Assembly (NCBI RefSeq): GCF_014640315.1
Contig: NZ_BMGS01000009.1
Location: 1-64,000 of the forward strand
Direction of reading: 5' to 3'
DNA length: 64,000 nt
From: Hymenobacter glacieicola
GTDB lineage: Bacteria; Bacteroidota; Bacteroidia; Cytophagales; Hymenobacteraceae
Positions 54,818 to 62,417 of the stretch are shown one piece after another. The notes beneath the pieces are model-generated. The model did not search any database. It saw only the letters and a list, made by a program, of their open reading frames with translations, and was not told the DNA's origin. The position numbers and the translations under genes are program-made. Each line of letters starts with the position of its first letter. Position 1 is the stretch's first letter.

Positions 54818-56092
54818 GTGCTTTCCGTTCCGCTTTCTGAACTTCCGGCTGACTTCCGGACCCGGGCCCTGCGCTGGGCCGCTGGGTTTGCGCACTGTGC
54901 CTACTTCGAACCGAATGCCCTGCCTTACCCCGGCGGCGGCTTCCAGCGGCTGCTGGCCGTAACTCACCACGCGCCGGCTGCCCCGGCTACCCTGCCGGAG
55001 CTGGACGAGTGGCTGGCCGGCCCCGCTACTGAGGCGCCCCGTTGCGGCTTTATTACCTACGACGTCAAAAACGAAATAGAAGCCCTACGCAGCCGCAACG
55101 CGGCCGGGCTGGCCTGGCCGCACCTGCACTTCTTCCGGCCCGACGCCTGGCTGACCTGGCAGGAAGACGCCGTAAAGATTCACGCCCCGCAGCCGGCCGC
55201 CCTCTACCAACAGATTCTCGCTACCCCGCTGCCCGCCACCGCCGCCCCGCAGGTACCCACGCTCCGCCCCCGCATGCCCCGACCCGCGTATCTGGCGGCG
55301 GTGGAGGCCATTCGGGAGGATATTCTCAGTGGGGAAGTGTACGAACTGAACCTGTGCCAGGAGTTTTATGCTGAAGACGTGCAACTGGACCCGGTGGACG
55401 TTTTTTGGCGCCTTACTGCTGCCTCGCCTACCCCTTTTGCCGGATTTTATCGTCACCACGACCATTTTCTGCTGTGCGCCTCGCCCGAGCGCTTTCTGCG
55501 GCGACAGGGCCGTACGCTACTTTCCCAGCCCATCAAAGGCACCATCCGGCGGGGCCTGACTGCGGCCCAGGACGAGCAGCAGCGCCAAACCTTGCTTCAC
55601 GACGAGAAGGAACGGGCTGAAAACCTGATGATTGTGGACCTGGTCCGCAACGACCTGGCCCGGGTCGCCCAGCCCGGCACCGTGCAGGTACCCGAATTGT
55701 TCGGCCTCTACCCCTTCCGCCACGTCTGGCAGATGATTTCCACGGTGCAGGCCCAGGTCCGCGCAGGTGTGGGGCTAGCGGAAACCCTGCGCGCTACCTT
55801 CCCCATGGGCTCCATGACCGGCGCGCCCAAAGTCCGGGCCATGCAGCTTATTGAGGAGTACGAATGCAGCCGCCGGGGCCTCTACAGCGGTAGCATCGGC
55901 TACGTGCTACCCACCGGCGACTTCGACCTGAACGTGGTCATCCGCAGCCTGCAGTACCGCGCCGATACCGGCTACCTGAGCTTCCAGGTCGGCTCCGCCA
56001 TTACCTACGACTCCGTACCCGAGCGCGAATATGAGGAGTGCCTGCTCAAAGCCCAAGCCCTGCTGGAAGTGCTAGGAGCAGTAGTGAAGTGA
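54818..56092 (+). CDS. pabB: Aminodeoxychorismate synthase component I
   Basis: This 424-aa chorismate-utilising enzyme makes 4-amino-4-deoxychorismate for folate. The chorismate-binding core has SGEVYELNLCQEF, SPERFL, PIKGTIRRG (active-site Lys of the ADC synthase type), ENLMIVDLVRNDL, PMGSMTGAPK and the C-terminal GSAITYDSVPEREYEEC. GTG 54818 is adopted from the promoter position; no in-frame ATG is near. Component II (pabA) is not in the window. Confidence 0.93.
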   Translation: MLSVPLSELPADFRTRALRWAAGFAHCAYFEPNALPYPGGGFQRLLAVTHHAPAAPATLPELDEWLAGPATEAPRCGFITYDVKNEIEALRSRNAAGLAWPHLHFFRPDAWLTWQEDAVKIHAPQPAALYQQILATPLPATAAPQVPTLRPRMPRPAYLAAVEAIREDILSGEVYELNLCQEFYAEDVQLDPVDVFWRLTAASPTPFAGFYRHHDHFLLCASPERFLRRQGRTLLSQPIKGTIRRGLTAAQDEQQRQTLLHDEKERAENLMIVDLVRNDLARVAQPGTVQVPELFGLYPFRHVWQMISTVQAQVRAGVGLAETLRATFPMGSMTGAPKVRAMQLIEEYECSRRGLYSGSIGYVLPTGDFDLNVVIRSLQYRADTGYLSFQVGSAITYDSVPEREYEECLLKAQALLEVLGAVVK

Positions 56093-56187
56093 TGCGGTAA
56101 TTGGCGAAAGGGGTGAGTGAAAACTGTACGTCACGATTTCGCCACCTCACTACCCCTGCCATTCTGTCATTTTAGGGGTAAATCTGC

Positions 56188-56195
56188 TACCTTTG
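56188..56195 (+). promoter_or_regulatory. -7 promoter box TACCTTTG of miaB
   Basis: A match to TAnnTTTG, 46 nt upstream of miaB ATG. No good -33 TTG is seen. Confidence 0.5.
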
Positions 56196-56241
56196 CCTTT
56201 CGTCTCTGAACTGTGAAGCTGACGCCCGCCAGGCCTTTCTC

Positions 56242-57702
56242 ATGTCCCAACCGCTGATTACCCTCGATTTTCTCGATACGCCCGCCCTGCCCACGCCCGC
56301 CGTGGATGCGGCTACCCATGAGCACGAGCCCTCGGGCGAAGTGCGCGTGAATCCGGCTACCCGCACGGGTCGCACCCGCAAGCTCTACATCGAAAGCTAC
56401 GGCTGCCAGATGAACTTCTCCGACTCGGAAATCGTGTCCAGCATCCTGTTTGAGCAGGGTTTTGACACCACGGAGGAGCTGGAGGGCGCCGACCTGGTAC
56501 TGCTGAACACCTGCTCTATCCGGGAAAAGGCCGAGCAAACGGTGCGCATGCGCCTGTCGCAGATTAACGGCCACAAAAAGCGTAACCCCGGCCTGCTGGT
56601 GGGCGTGCTGGGCTGCATGGCGGAACGGCTGAAAAGCAAGTTTCTGGAGGAAGAAAAGCTGGTAGACCTAGTAGTGGGCCCCGATGCCTACCGCGACCTG
56701 CCCCAGCTGATTCAGCAGGTAGATGGCGGCCAGAAAGCGGTGAACGTGCTCTTGAGCCGGGAGGAAACCTACGCCGACATTACCCCGGTGCGCCTGAACA
56801 GCAACGGCATTACGGCCTTTATCAGCATCATGCGCGGCTGCGACAATATGTGCTCGTTCTGCGTGGTACCCTTCACCCGGGGCCGGGAGCGGAGCCGCGA
56901 CGCCCACAGCATTGTGCAGGAAGCCCGCGACCTGGTGGCCCAGGGCTACAAGGAAGTTACCCTGCTGGGCCAGAACGTCGACTCCTACAAGTGGGCCTCC
57001 GAGGATGGCCTCGAGCACGTCAACTTTGCCCAACTGCTGGAGCGCGTGGCCCTGGTAAGCCCTGAGCTGCGGGTGCGCTTCTCTACCTCCCACCCCAAGG
57101 ATATTACCGACGAGGTGCTGTACACCATGGCCCGGTACGACAATATCTGCAAGTATATCCACCTGCCGGCCCAGAGCGGTAACTCGCGCGTGCTCAAGCT
57201 GATGAACCGCACTTACGACCGACCCTGGTACGAGGAGCGCGTGCAGGCCATCCGCCGGATTCTGGGCGAGGACTGCGCCATCAGCACCGACATGATTTCG
57301 GGCTTCTGCTCCGAAACCGAGCAGGAACACCAGGACACGCTGAGCCTGATGGAGTATGTCAAGTACGATATGTCCTATATGTTCTTCTACTCCGAGCGTC
57401 CTGGTACCCTGGCCGCCCGCAAGCTGGAAGATGACGTGCCGTTGGAAGTGAAAAAGCGCCGCCTGGCCGAAGTAATTGCCCTGCAGCAGCAGCACAGCCG
57501 CCAGCGCAACCTGCGCGGGGTAGGCAAGGTGCACCAAGTGCTCGTCGAGAACTTCTCCAAACGCAGCCAGGAGCACCTGAGCGGCCGCAACAGCCAGAAC
57601 CAGGTGGTCATTTTCCCCAAGAAACACTACCAGAAAGGCGACTACGTGAACGTGCTCGTGCACGAATCCACTACCAACACGCTGCTGGGCGAGGCGGTAT
57701 AA
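56242..57702 (+). CDS. miaB: tRNA-2-methylthio-N6-dimethylallyladenosine synthase
   Basis: This 486-aa radical-SAM methylthiotransferase converts i6A37 to ms2i6A. The N-terminal cluster cysteines are in YGCQMNFSDSE, NTCSIREKAE and LGCMAERL; the radical-SAM motif is CDNMCSFCVVP, and a TRAM domain is at the C-terminus. A long N-terminal extension of about 45 residues precedes the UPF0004 domain. The product is substrate for MiaE encoded at 46139. Confidence 0.96.
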   Translation: MSQPLITLDFLDTPALPTPAVDAATHEHEPSGEVRVNPATRTGRTRKLYIESYGCQMNFSDSEIVSSILFEQGFDTTEELEGADLVLLNTCSIREKAEQTVRMRLSQINGHKKRNPGLLVGVLGCMAERLKSKFLEEEKLVDLVVGPDAYRDLPQLIQQVDGGQKAVNVLLSREETYADITPVRLNSNGITAFISIMRGCDNMCSFCVVPFTRGRERSRDAHSIVQEARDLVAQGYKEVTLLGQNVDSYKWASEDGLEHVNFAQLLERVALVSPELRVRFSTSHPKDITDEVLYTMARYDNICKYIHLPAQSGNSRVLKLMNRTYDRPWYEERVQAIRRILGEDCAISTDMISGFCSETEQEHQDTLSLMEYVKYDMSYMFFYSERPGTLAARKLEDDVPLEVKKRRLAEVIALQQQHSRQRNLRGVGKVHQVLVENFSKRSQEHLSGRNSQNQVVIFPKKHYQKGDYVNVLVHESTTNTLLGEAV

Positions 57703-57707
57703 CTTTC

Positions 57708-57807
57708 TGTCATCCTGAGTTTAGCATCGGGCCTTCTCATGCTGCCAGCAGTTACTAGTTAACTGCTAGGCTGGCGGCGAAACCGCTCCTTGCTATGCTC
57801 AGGATGA
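57708..57807. repeat. Degenerate TGTCATCCTGAG palindromic element
   Basis: TGTCATCCTGAGT at the left and GCTCAGGATGA at the right are complementary, but the inner arms have diverged, so it appears to be an old copy. It lies between miaB and the sigma-54 activator gene. Confidence 0.65.
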
Positions 57808-57876
57808 GGTTTGTTCTGCTCTTTCAAAATAAACTGCGCCGCTTTTCGTCTACCCTACGAACACCCCTCCCCGACC

Positions 57877-59208
57877 TTGACTCCTTCCGAAATACAATCC
57901 ATTAAGCAGCGCTTCGGCATTATCGGCAATGCCCCTTCGCTGAATTACGCTATCCAGGTAGCCGCCCAGGTCGCTCCCACGGATATGACAGTGCTTATTA
58001 CCGGCGAAAGCGGCTCAGGCAAGGAGTCCTTTTCGAAGATCATTCACGCCCTTTCCCCGCGCAAGCATGGGCAGTTCATTGCCATTAACTGCGGGGCCAT
58101 TCCCGAAGGCACGATTGACTCCGAGCTGTTTGGCCACGAGAAAGGCTCGTTTACGGGCGCCCAGGAGGCGCGCAAAGGCTACTTCGAGGTAACCAACGGG
58201 GGCACCATTTTCCTGGATGAAATCGGGGAAATGCCGCTGGGTACCCAGGCCCGCCTGCTGCGGGTACTGGAAAACGGCGAGTTTATCCGGGTCGGCTCCT
58301 CGAAAGTTCAGAAGACGGACGTACGGGTAGTGGCCGCCACCAACGTAAATCTGCTGGACGCCGTGCGCGAAGGTCGCTTCCGCGAGGACCTCTACTACCG
58401 CCTCAATACGGTACCCATTACGGTTCCACCACTGCGTGAACGAGGCGACGACATCTACCTATTATTCAGAAAGTTTGCCACCGATTTTTCCGACCGGTAT
58501 CGGGTAAAGCCCATCAACCTTACCCCGGATGCCGTGCAGGAATTGCAGCGCTTCCGCTTTCCCGGCAATATCCGCCAGCTCAAGAACGTTGCTGAGCAGA
58601 TGTCGGTGCTGGAGACGGACCGGGAGGTGGATGCGCGCCGCCTGCGCAACTACCTGCCCGCCGACCAAAGCAGCCGCCTGCCCATGCTGGTGCACGCGGC
58701 CGGTGCCGCCACTGACGGGGCCGGCAACGCCTACTCGGAGCGGGACCTGCTCTACAAGGTGCTCTTCGACATGCGCCGCGACATGACTGACTTGAAAAAG
58801 CTGGTTCTAGACCTGGCCGGGGGCGGCCGGCCCCACGAGGCCCAGGAGCTGCTGCGCCAGAACAGCCACCTTTTCTCCAGCGTGAACGTGGCGCCCTACG
58901 AAGGAGGCGCCGCGGCCCGCCCGTTGCGCCAGCCCTCCCCCGAGAACGGCAGCAACGAATACATCCTCCACTCGCGGGACCTGACCGTGGACGATTCCGC
59001 TGAGTATGAGGAAGAAGCGCAGCGGGTAGAGGATATTCCGCACGAAACGGAGGAAGAGACGCTGAGCCTGGAGGCCAAGGAAAAGGAAATGATTATCAAG
59101 GCCCTGAAAAAGCACAACAACAAGCGTAAGTACGCCGCCCACGACCTGGGAATTTCTGAACGTACCCTCTACCGCAAACTCAAACAGTATGATCTGGAAC
59201 AAGCGTAA
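57877..59208 (+). CDS. Sigma-54-dependent transcriptional activator (no sensor domain)
   Basis: This roughly 443-aa protein starts directly in the AAA+ domain: Walker A GESGSGKES, the GAFTGA-equivalent loop GSFTGA in FGHEKGSFTGAQE, Walker B GTIFLDEIGEM, sensor-type R-finger region FREDLYYRLN, and a C-terminal Fis-type HTH (KYAAHDLGISERTLYRKLKQ). No receiver or GAF domain precedes the AAA+ domain, so control is presumably by other proteins or expression. TTG 57877 is the likely start (MTPSEIQSIKQRFGIIG). It overlaps lptE by 20 nt. Confidence 0.93.
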   Translation: MTPSEIQSIKQRFGIIGNAPSLNYAIQVAAQVAPTDMTVLITGESGSGKESFSKIIHALSPRKHGQFIAINCGAIPEGTIDSELFGHEKGSFTGAQEARKGYFEVTNGGTIFLDEIGEMPLGTQARLLRVLENGEFIRVGSSKVQKTDVRVVAATNVNLLDAVREGRFREDLYYRLNTVPITVPPLRERGDDIYLLFRKFATDFSDRYRVKPINLTPDAVQELQRFRFPGNIRQLKNVAEQMSVLETDREVDARRLRNYLPADQSSRLPMLVHAAGAATDGAGNAYSERDLLYKVLFDMRRDMTDLKKLVLDLAGGGRPHEAQELLRQNSHLFSSVNVAPYEGGAAARPLRQPSPENGSNEYILHSRDLTVDDSAEYEEEAQRVEDIPHETEEETLSLEAKEKEMIIKALKKHNNKRKYAAHDLGISERTLYRKLKQYDLEQA

Positions 59209-59722
59209 TTGGGTGGTGGGAATGGTGGTGCTGCTCCTGCAGCTACTGCTAAGTGGCTGCGGGGTGTACTCGTTTAACGGCACCACCATCGACCCGAACG
59301 TCAAGACGATTTCCATTGCGACGTTCGCCAACAACTCGAACAACGGCCCGTCCTTCCTCCCCCAGCGGTTTACGGAGGATTTCAAGGACTACTTTCAGCG
59401 AAACACCACGCTTAAACTAGTACCCCGGGACGGCGACTTGCAGTTTGAGGGTCAGATTATTGCCTACGACTTTGCCCCCGCCGCCATTCAGCAGCAAAAT
59501 GGTCAGGACCTAGCCGGCGCCAACCAGCTCACGATTCAGGTGCGGGTTAAGTTCACCAATACCAAGGACCCCAAGCAGGACTTCGAGGAAACCCTGCAAA
59601 CCACCAACCCCTTCCCCGCTACCCGCGACATTACCAGCATCAACAACGATCCGGCGGCACTGCGGCTCCTGTTCCGCAACATTATTACCGATGCCTTCAA
59701 CAAATCGGTAGCCAACTGGTAG
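59189..59722 (+). CDS. lptE: LPS-assembly lipoprotein LptE
   Basis: This 177-aa protein has a lipoprotein signal (VVLLLQLLLSGC, Cys24) and the LptE-like domain CGVYSFNGTTIDPNVKTISI and FANNS..., with the Bacteroidota form's conserved FTEDFKDYFQRNT. It acts with LptD in inserting LPS into the outer membrane. It overlaps the activator gene by 20 nt, so it is translationally coupled to it. Confidence 0.88.
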   Translation: MIWNKRNWVVGMVVLLLQLLLSGCGVYSFNGTTIDPNVKTISIATFANNSNNGPSFLPQRFTEDFKDYFQRNTTLKLVPRDGDLQFEGQIIAYDFAPAAIQQQNGQDLAGANQLTIQVRVKFTNTKDPKQDFEETLQTTNPFPATRDITSINNDPAALRLLFRNIITDAFNKSVANW

Positions 59723-59902
59723 GCCCGCACCCGCAGGGCGCCTTGCCTGACCTGTACCCGAAGTAGGAAGTAGGTTTCTGTTGAAATTGGCGCACCTTTG
59801 CAGCCCAGTTTACGGGCTCTCAGGCCCCTGGCTGCCCATTAGCTGAGGCCCAGAGAACTTTGACTCTTCCGCCTGGCTTCACTCTTCAGTATTCTTCCCA
59901 CT

Positions 59903-61342
59903 ATGACCCGCGCGTCGCTACTGCACATTCTGGACCATGTTAACGGGATTTCGGATACCGAAGTCCGGGAGCTGGAGCAGTTGGCGGCCACGTTTCCCTA
60001 CTGCCAGACGGCGCACGTGCTGCTGGCCAAGGCGGCCCACGACCGGGGCAGTATGCTGGCCAACCAGCGCCTGCGCCGGGCAGCTACCTACGCCGCCGAC
60101 CGAGAACTTCTGCGGCAGCTGCTGGAGCAGCCCGCCGCCGCAACTTCGGTGCCAGTGGCATACCCTGTAGCGTCCAGTGCTAGTACAACGGCCATACCCT
60201 CCGTAACGGCGGATATTCCTGTTGAGGTGCCGCCGGAAGCCTTATCAGCCATTCCTCCGGTTACTCCTGCCGAGCAAAGCACGCGAGACGCTTTAACGCA
60301 AGACGCTTCCGTCACCGTCAGCAAGGATATTCTGCCAGGTTCCGATGTTCAGCGGGAAGACGAAGCAGTACTTATCCAGCCGGAAAAACAGAGCGTACTG
60401 GAGCAAGTTTTTGAGTCAGCCGGGGAGGTGGATCTGCAAAACACCCCAACCGAAGTAGTTGACGAAGAAGAGCTTACAAAAGAACCTAGTTCACTTGTAT
60501 CTGAGGCTGCTTCCCTACCTACCTCAGACATTCCGGCAGTAGAGGCTGTAGCACCTGCGGCGGATCCCCTGACGACAGGCTCCGTGGAACCTGTTTCGGC
60601 AGATCAGTCCGCAGAGTCTTCTGCCGAGCCCGATAGTATCGGTTCAGAGGAAAAACTCGATCAACAAGCTAAAACGGAGAACGACTCACCCTCCTCCGAC
60701 GGCTTGCTGCCGGCCGTTGCGCCCCCGATTCGACCGCCGGTGGAGGCCGGCATTTCCCGCTTCGAGTTTGGCCTTATCGAACCTGAGTTGCCTACTCCAT
60801 CCGGATACCGCTTGCCAGAACTGGACGATGAAGCAGACGAAGAGCCAGAACTACCAACTCTAACGGCTTTTGCTGCGGCACCCGTCGTTACGGCCCCCTT
60901 CCGCTCCGACGAGGACCTGGGGTACGCTCTCGGCGCGGGGAGCCGCCTAGGCTACGACCTGCAGGCTCATGATGGCTACACGCTTGACTTGCCGCTGGAT
61001 GCGTTTTTTGAGCCCGATGCCTTGTTGCTGGCTCATCTGAAACAGCACCAGCCCAAACCATCGGCTTCGTCCCTGGACCTCATCAACCGGTTCCTGAAAA
61101 CGCAGCCTCGCATAAAAACCCCGGCGGGCGTGCCCCTACCGGCCGAGGAACAGATGGACTTATCCGTCCGCAGCACGAGTCCGGCCCCGGCACTGGCTTC
61201 CGAAAGCCTGGCCAAAATCATGATTCGGCAGGGCAAGAAGGATAAGGCCATTGAAATATATGAACGGCTGATGGAACGGCAGCCGGAAAAAAAGGCGTAC
61301 TTTGCCGAGCAAATTCAACAACTGCAACAACCTTCGGAGTAG
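59903..61342 (+). CDS. TPR-containing protein with long acidic linker
   Basis: This 479-aa protein has a helical N-terminal region (MTRASLLHILDHVNGISDTE, then LATTFPYCQTAHVLLAKAAHD-type repeat), a long Pro/Ser/Glu-rich disordered linker (about 85-300) and a C-terminal TPR-like unit (LAKIMIRQGKKDKAIEIYER). It is conserved in position next to secG in this phylum, to my knowledge. Its stop is immediately followed by the ATG of secG (no gap), so the two are co-translated. The function is unknown. Confidence 0.8.
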   Translation: MTRASLLHILDHVNGISDTEVRELEQLAATFPYCQTAHVLLAKAAHDRGSMLANQRLRRAATYAADRELLRQLLEQPAAATSVPVAYPVASSASTTAIPSVTADIPVEVPPEALSAIPPVTPAEQSTRDALTQDASVTVSKDILPGSDVQREDEAVLIQPEKQSVLEQVFESAGEVDLQNTPTEVVDEEELTKEPSSLVSEAASLPTSDIPAVEAVAPAADPLTTGSVEPVSADQSAESSAEPDSIGSEEKLDQQAKTENDSPSSDGLLPAVAPPIRPPVEAGISRFEFGLIEPELPTPSGYRLPELDDEADEEPELPTLTAFAAAPVVTAPFRSDEDLGYALGAGSRLGYDLQAHDGYTLDLPLDAFFEPDALLLAHLKQHQPKPSASSLDLINRFLKTQPRIKTPAGVPLPAEEQMDLSVRSTSPAPALASESLAKIMIRQGKKDKAIEIYERLMERQPEKKAYFAEQIQQLQQPSE

Positions 61343-61753
61343 ATGTACTACGCTCTTATTGCCCTGATTCTTCTTATTTGCCTGCTGCTAGCCCTCGTGG
61401 TGCTGGCTCAAAACCCCAAAGGGGGCGGAATTTCCAGCCAGTTTGGAGCTGGCGGTGCCGCCCAGCTCATGGGCGTAAAACGTACCGGTGACCTGCTGGA
61501 AAAGCTGACCTGGGGTTTCGCCATTGGACTGATGATCTTGAGCCTGGGCACCCACGTGATTGGCGGTGCTTCTGAGGCCGGTCCGGCTCGGAGCGTAAAC
61601 CAGCAAAAAGCCCTCGAAACTCGTATTCCGGCTACTACTGCACCGGTAGGCCCGGGGGCTGGCACTCCTGGTGCTACGGCCCCCGCAGGTGCTCCGGCAG
61701 CTGCCCCGACTACGGCTCCGACAACGCAGCCTACCCCGGCTCCGGCCCAGTAA
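61343..61753 (+). CDS. secG: Preprotein translocase subunit SecG
   Basis: This 136-aa protein has two membrane segments (residues about 1-20 and 54-74) and the conserved loop QNPKGGGISSQFGAGGAAQLMGVK. It is an accessory subunit of SecYEG that aids export. The C-terminal roughly 50 residues are a Pro/Ala/Thr-rich tail, unusual compared with E. coli SecG (110 aa). The start codon abuts the stop of the upstream gene. A strong terminator follows. Confidence 0.95.
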   Translation: MYYALIALILLICLLLALVVLAQNPKGGGISSQFGAGGAAQLMGVKRTGDLLEKLTWGFAIGLMILSLGTHVIGGASEAGPARSVNQQKALETRIPATTAPVGPGAGTPGATAPAGAPAAAPTTAPTTQPTPAPAQ

Positions 61754-61772
61754 TCTTAGTAGAGATGCAAAC

Positions 61773-61810
61773 AAAAAGCCGGCGGCTCCCGAAGGAGCCG
61801 CCGGCTTTTT
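61773..61810 (+). terminator. Strong terminator after secG
   Basis: A 17-bp perfect stem AAAAAGCCGGCGGCTCC with a 4-nt loop and T-run. Confidence 0.9.
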
Positions 61811-61938
61811 GTTTGTTGGCGCAGGCCGAAAGGAGGCGCGCCAGCCCCCATAGCCCCGAATTTTCTACCCACCAGTTTCCAACCCTGGGCCAAGCGTAGC
61901 GTACAGCGGCGCGGGAGTTGGCAAACGGGGAACTTTTT

Positions 61939-61952
61939 TGTCAGCCCTGACA
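61939..61952. promoter_or_regulatory. TGTCAG-CC-CTGACA palindrome, candidate activator site
   Basis: TGTCAG-CC-CTGACA is a perfect 6-2-6 palindrome 66 nt upstream of the sigma-54-like element at 62018. A further TGTCAG half-site is at 62000-62005. Its position suits an enhancer for a sigma-54 activator. Confidence 0.5.
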
Positions 61953-62017
61953 CCCTGTGCGTGCAAACCTGACTGAAACAAGGCCTGAACCGTTCATTCT
62001 GTCAGGTTGCGGCAGGC

Positions 62018-62032
62018 TGGCACAAGAAGTGC
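62018..62032 (+). promoter_or_regulatory. Candidate sigma-54 promoter of groESL
   Basis: TGGCAC-AAGAAGT-GC resembles TGGCACG-N4-TTGC: GG and GC are at the required 10-nt spacing and 13 of 15 positions are compatible (the G after TGGCAC and the first T of TTGC differ). Transcription would start near 62044, about 43 nt before the groES ATG. No CIRCE element is present in the 333-bp gap. Confidence 0.5.
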
Positions 62033-62086
62033 AGCACCGGGCTCACCGTCTTACTTCAAGTAAACCTTTCAACCAAAACGTACAAT

Positions 62087-62377
62087 ATGTCGCTTAGCAT
62101 CAAACCGCTGGCTGACCGCGTTATCATCGCGCCGGCCGCTGCCGAGGAAAAAACCAAATCGGGCATCATCATTCCCGACACGGCCAAGGAGAAACCCCAG
62201 CGTGGCGAAGTAGTTGCCGTAGGCGAAGGCAAGGTGGCCGACAACGGCACCACCATTAAGCCCCAGGTACAAGCTGGTGACCAAGTGCTGTACGGCAAAT
62301 ACGCCGGCACCGAAATCACCGTGGATGGTCAGGACTACCTCATCATGAAGGAGTCGGACATCTTCGCCGTACTGTAA
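62087..62377 (+). CDS. groES: Co-chaperonin GroES
   Basis: This 96-aa heptameric lid of the GroEL chaperonin starts MSLSIKPLADRVIIAPAAAE. The mobile loop is at about 17-33 (EEKTKSGIIIPDTAKEK), followed by GEVVAVGEGKV and the C-terminal YLIMKESDIFAVL. It is 40 nt before groEL and forms an operon with it. The possible control signals upstream are listed separately. Confidence 0.97.
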   Translation: MSLSIKPLADRVIIAPAAAEEKTKSGIIIPDTAKEKPQRGEVVAVGEGKVADNGTTIKPQVQAGDQVLYGKYAGTEITVDGQDYLIMKESDIFAVL

Positions 62378-62417
62378 GCTTTTCCTTCCTCTCTGATTCC
62401 AAACATCCGAAACCAAG

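Noticed and set aside
61754..62086. CIRCE (HrcA) element upstream of groES
   Set aside because: TTAGCACTC-N9-GAGTGCTAA is not present in either form.
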